Shown here: positions 5,176 through 6,611 of the stretch, piece by piece
How the letters are laid out: every line of letters begins with the position of its first letter
Position numbering within the stretch: the stretch's first letter is position 1
Assembly: GCA_003695005.1 (NCBI GenBank)
Contig: RFJE01000233.1
Location: forward strand, 1 to 6,611
Length of the DNA: 6,611 nt
Direction of reading: 5' to 3'
Source of the DNA: Candidatus Hydrogenedentota bacterium
GTDB lineage: Bacteria; Spirochaetota; Leptospiria; Turneriellales; J094
Position numbers and translations under genes: made by a program
The notes under the pieces: generated by a model
What the model saw: the letters and a program-made list of their open reading frames with translations, nothing else
Database searches by the model: none
Told to the model about the DNA's origin: nothing

Positions 5176-5697
5176 TTACGAAGCCGCTAAATCTGCAAAT
5201 TCTTCAAAATAATGAAAATCTGTTTCTGTAAGTGTTTTCATATCTAATTGCATTTGTTCAAAATATTCCAATAAAATCCCTAAATGCAAGCTTTCTTCAT
5301 CTTGCTTCCCTTGCAAAGATTTTTTTCCTAAAGCAATATAATACTTTTCCCTAATGTTATCTAAAAAAGATTTTGGCTTGCCTGTAAATATCAAGGCTGA
5401 TGCAATAACATCAAACACAATAGTTTGGACGATACGAGTAAATTCCTCATCGGATTTTTCCCAATGCTCGGATGCGATTTCTGTTTGGAAGTAGTCCCCC
5501 CATGTGAGTATATCTGGTAACGTACCAAACTTTTTTATGGAAGCCTCTTTCTCTTCCTCGCTGATGAATGCAGTCTGTGCCATACGGTCGATAAACTTCT
5601 TTAATGCCACTAAACTTTCTACCTTTGCTTCGGATAATTGATTGTGTGCAACCATATCTGCTAAAACGGGATTTAAATTAGCGTGCTTTTTTTGCAT
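5176..5697 (-). CDS. Hypothetical all-helical protein, 173 aa
   Basis: I do not recognise this protein. From ATG 5697 it is 173 residues beginning MQKKHANLNP. It is rich in Glu, Lys, Leu and Phe, with long amphipathic helical segments and no signal peptide or clear membrane helix; one more hydrophobic patch occurs at IVFDVIASALIF. It looks like a cytosolic helical bundle. No catalytic or metal-binding motif stands out. I prefer 5697 to the in-frame ATG 5709, because GGAGAGG (5707-5701) ends three bases before 5697, whereas 5709 has only A-rich sequence upstream. The start lies inside the end of the TPR-like gene (20-base overlap), so translation of the two is probably coupled and they may act together. 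It converges on recA across a hairpin. Confidence 0.8.
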   Translation of the reverse strand: MQKKHANLNPVLADMVAHNQLSEAKVESLVALKKFIDRMAQTAFISEEEKEASIKKFGTLPDILTWGDYFQTEIASEHWEKSDEEFTRIVQTIVFDVIASALIFTGKPKSFLDNIREKYYIALGKKSLQGKQDEESLHLGILLEYFEQMQLDMKTLTETDFHYFEEFADLAAS

Positions 5698-6493
5698 TGT
5701 CCTCTCCATATCTTTCTTTTTTAATGGTTAGCAAAAGTTCTAATGCTTCTTTGTAATTTTTTTCAAACATAAGGGCAGAAGCATACGTAATCCATTCAGT
5801 CGTAGCAACTTGATCTCTTTCTTTTTTATTCTTTGCTTTGTGGCGCATCTCATCTACCCATTGCCCTAATTTTTCAGGACTTTCAAAGCGCTGCATGAGA
5901 GACTCCTCTAATGTTGGTAATTCCGGTAAATTACGACGTTTTTTTATTTTAGCCAATAAAGTTTCGGATAAAGAATAATTACCTTCCATTAAAGCAGCTG
6001 TGGCTGTCTTTGCTAATAAATCATCTTCGAGCTTATCTTGATCCTGTGGCGAAAGTTTTTCAAAGCAATCTAAAACTTCGGAGTAATTTCCACTTCCATA
6101 GGCCGTAGCCATTTGCAATTTGATTGCTGTTACCGAAGGCTGAATTTTCGAAGCTTTTTTTAAATAGTCTTTTGCCTTTTTATGGAGTCGTTCACGGTAA
6201 TAGTAAAATCCAATACTTTCCAAATAAATAGCTGAGTTTTTAAATTTAGAAAGACCTAATTCCCACGCTTGCTTTAAAATATTTTTATTTACTAAATAGG
6301 GACTGCTTTCCAATGCAAAGCAAAACCCTATCCATTCTTCCGGTACATTACATTCGCCTATTAAGGTAGATAAATCGTCTGTATTCGGGTTTTCATGCTT
6401 TAAAAAAGTTTTCGCTTTTGCAAATATTTTATTCCCTGTTTGCTTTGCATAAGCAGGCATAAATTCTTTTTGGACGGCCATAGCTACTTCCAT
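5678..6493 (-). CDS. TPR-type helical repeat protein, about 270 aa, function unknown
   Basis: 271 residues from ATG 6493, or 267 from ATG 6481, where GGAAG five bases upstream makes the second start slightly better (MAVQKEF...). The clearest feature is one textbook tetratricopeptide repeat at residues 88-120, with Gly95, Tyr98, Ala107, Ala114 and Pro119 in the canonical positions. Looser helix pairs follow at about 122-150 (AYGSGNYSEVLDCFEKL), 157-185 (EGNYSLSETLLAKI) and 231-260 (FEKNYKEALELLLTI). No signal peptide or membrane segment is evident, so it is probably a cytosolic scaffold for protein binding. TPR proteins bind partners; none can be named from sequence. The C-terminal 20 bases overlap the next gene, in the +1 frame relative to this one, at an A7 run. 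It is probably the first gene of a two-gene unit. Confidence 0.82.
   Translation of the reverse strand: MEVAMAVQKEFMPAYAKQTGNKIFAKAKTFLKHENPNTDDLSTLIGECNVPEEWIGFCFALESSPYLVNKNILKQAWELGLSKFKNSAIYLESIGFYYYRERLHKKAKDYLKKASKIQPSVTAIKLQMATAYGSGNYSEVLDCFEKLSPQDQDKLEDDLLAKTATAALMEGNYSLSETLLAKIKKRRNLPELPTLEESLMQRFESPEKLGQWVDEMRHKAKNKKERDQVATTEWITYASALMFEKNYKEALELLLTIKKERYGEDNAKKAR
5701..5707 (-). promoter_or_regulatory. Shine-Dalgarno deciding the start at 5697
   Basis: On the minus strand GGAGAGG lies at 5707-5701, followed by ACA and ATG at 5697. The site is embedded in the last codons of the upstream TPR-like gene, the usual arrangement for translational coupling. It makes 5697 a better start than the ATG at 5709, whose own G is the first base of this site. 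Confidence 0.65.
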
Positions 6494-6611
6494 ACTCGTT
6501 TATCGGCGTCTTTTAGAAACCGTTTAAGAATTAAATTTATGGAAACACACAGGCCATATCCCTCTTTACACTCTATCTTTCATTTATTAAGAATCCTAAT
6601 ATGAAGCGGCT
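6494..6611. other. Gene-free upstream region of the minus-strand pair
   Basis: 118 bases with stops in all frames of useful length. It should contain the promoter of the TPR-like gene, but I find no convincing -35/-10 pair on the minus strand. On the + strand, ATG at 6601 opens MKR at the very window edge, without a Shine-Dalgarno. That is too little to call a divergent gene. Confidence 0.5.

Noticed and set aside
5687..5693. Classical -1 ribosomal frameshift at A-AAA-AAA in the minus-strand overlap
   Set aside because: A -1 shift does not lead into the downstream frame; that frame is +1, and the downstream gene has its own strong ribosome binding site.
6601..6611. Divergent + strand gene starting ATG AAG CGG at the right edge
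   Set aside because: Only three codons visible, no Shine-Dalgarno, and TTTACA (6565-6570) lacks a convincing -10.

Overview
This AT-rich window reads as ordinary chromosome from a Gram-negative (LPS-making) bacterium. The evidence for that is a heptose epimerase gene (hldD), which only serves LPS inner-core synthesis. The threonyl-tRNA synthetase carries a GPGHFFYD stretch in its editing domain and an EEAKKRDHRKLGKELDLFSF segment that resemble, from memory, the spirochaete Leptospira and its relatives. I offer a Leptospira-like lineage only as a weak guess. No plasmid, phage, transposon or CRISPR genes are visible.

Layout, left to right. (1) The 3' part of hldD runs off the left edge on the + strand. 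(2) 72 bases later comes crcB/fluC (fluoride channel), followed after a single base by a DUF190 gene; this pair is probably one transcript. (3) A perfect 14-bp hairpin follows DUF190, then thrS, complete, with all zinc and editing residues intact. (4) A 309-base gap separates thrS from recA. It holds a second perfect hairpin, homopolymer runs, a strong sigma70-type promoter with an extended -10, three copies of the octamer CAGCAATA directly after the promoter, a possible 13-codon upstream ORF and a strong Shine-Dalgarno. (5) recA is complete but has two in-frame starts, each with its own ribosome binding site. (6) A third perfect hairpin (19 bp) sits between recA and a convergent pair of minus-strand genes. 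These encode a TPR-type helical repeat protein and, overlapping its end, a small helical protein I do not recognise. (7) The last 118 bases have no supportable gene.

Most genes are unrelated housekeeping functions: LPS heptose, fluoride resistance, threonine charging and recombination. The most unusual shared signal is the set of three perfect inverted repeats with A-only loops after DUF190, thrS and recA. None has a U-tract. Two share a core (TTCTCGGC/GCCGAGAA), and a different two share the abutting sequence AATTAAATT. The recA leader and the overlapping minus-strand gene pair are the next most interesting places. I do not see a convincing new multi-gene system here.
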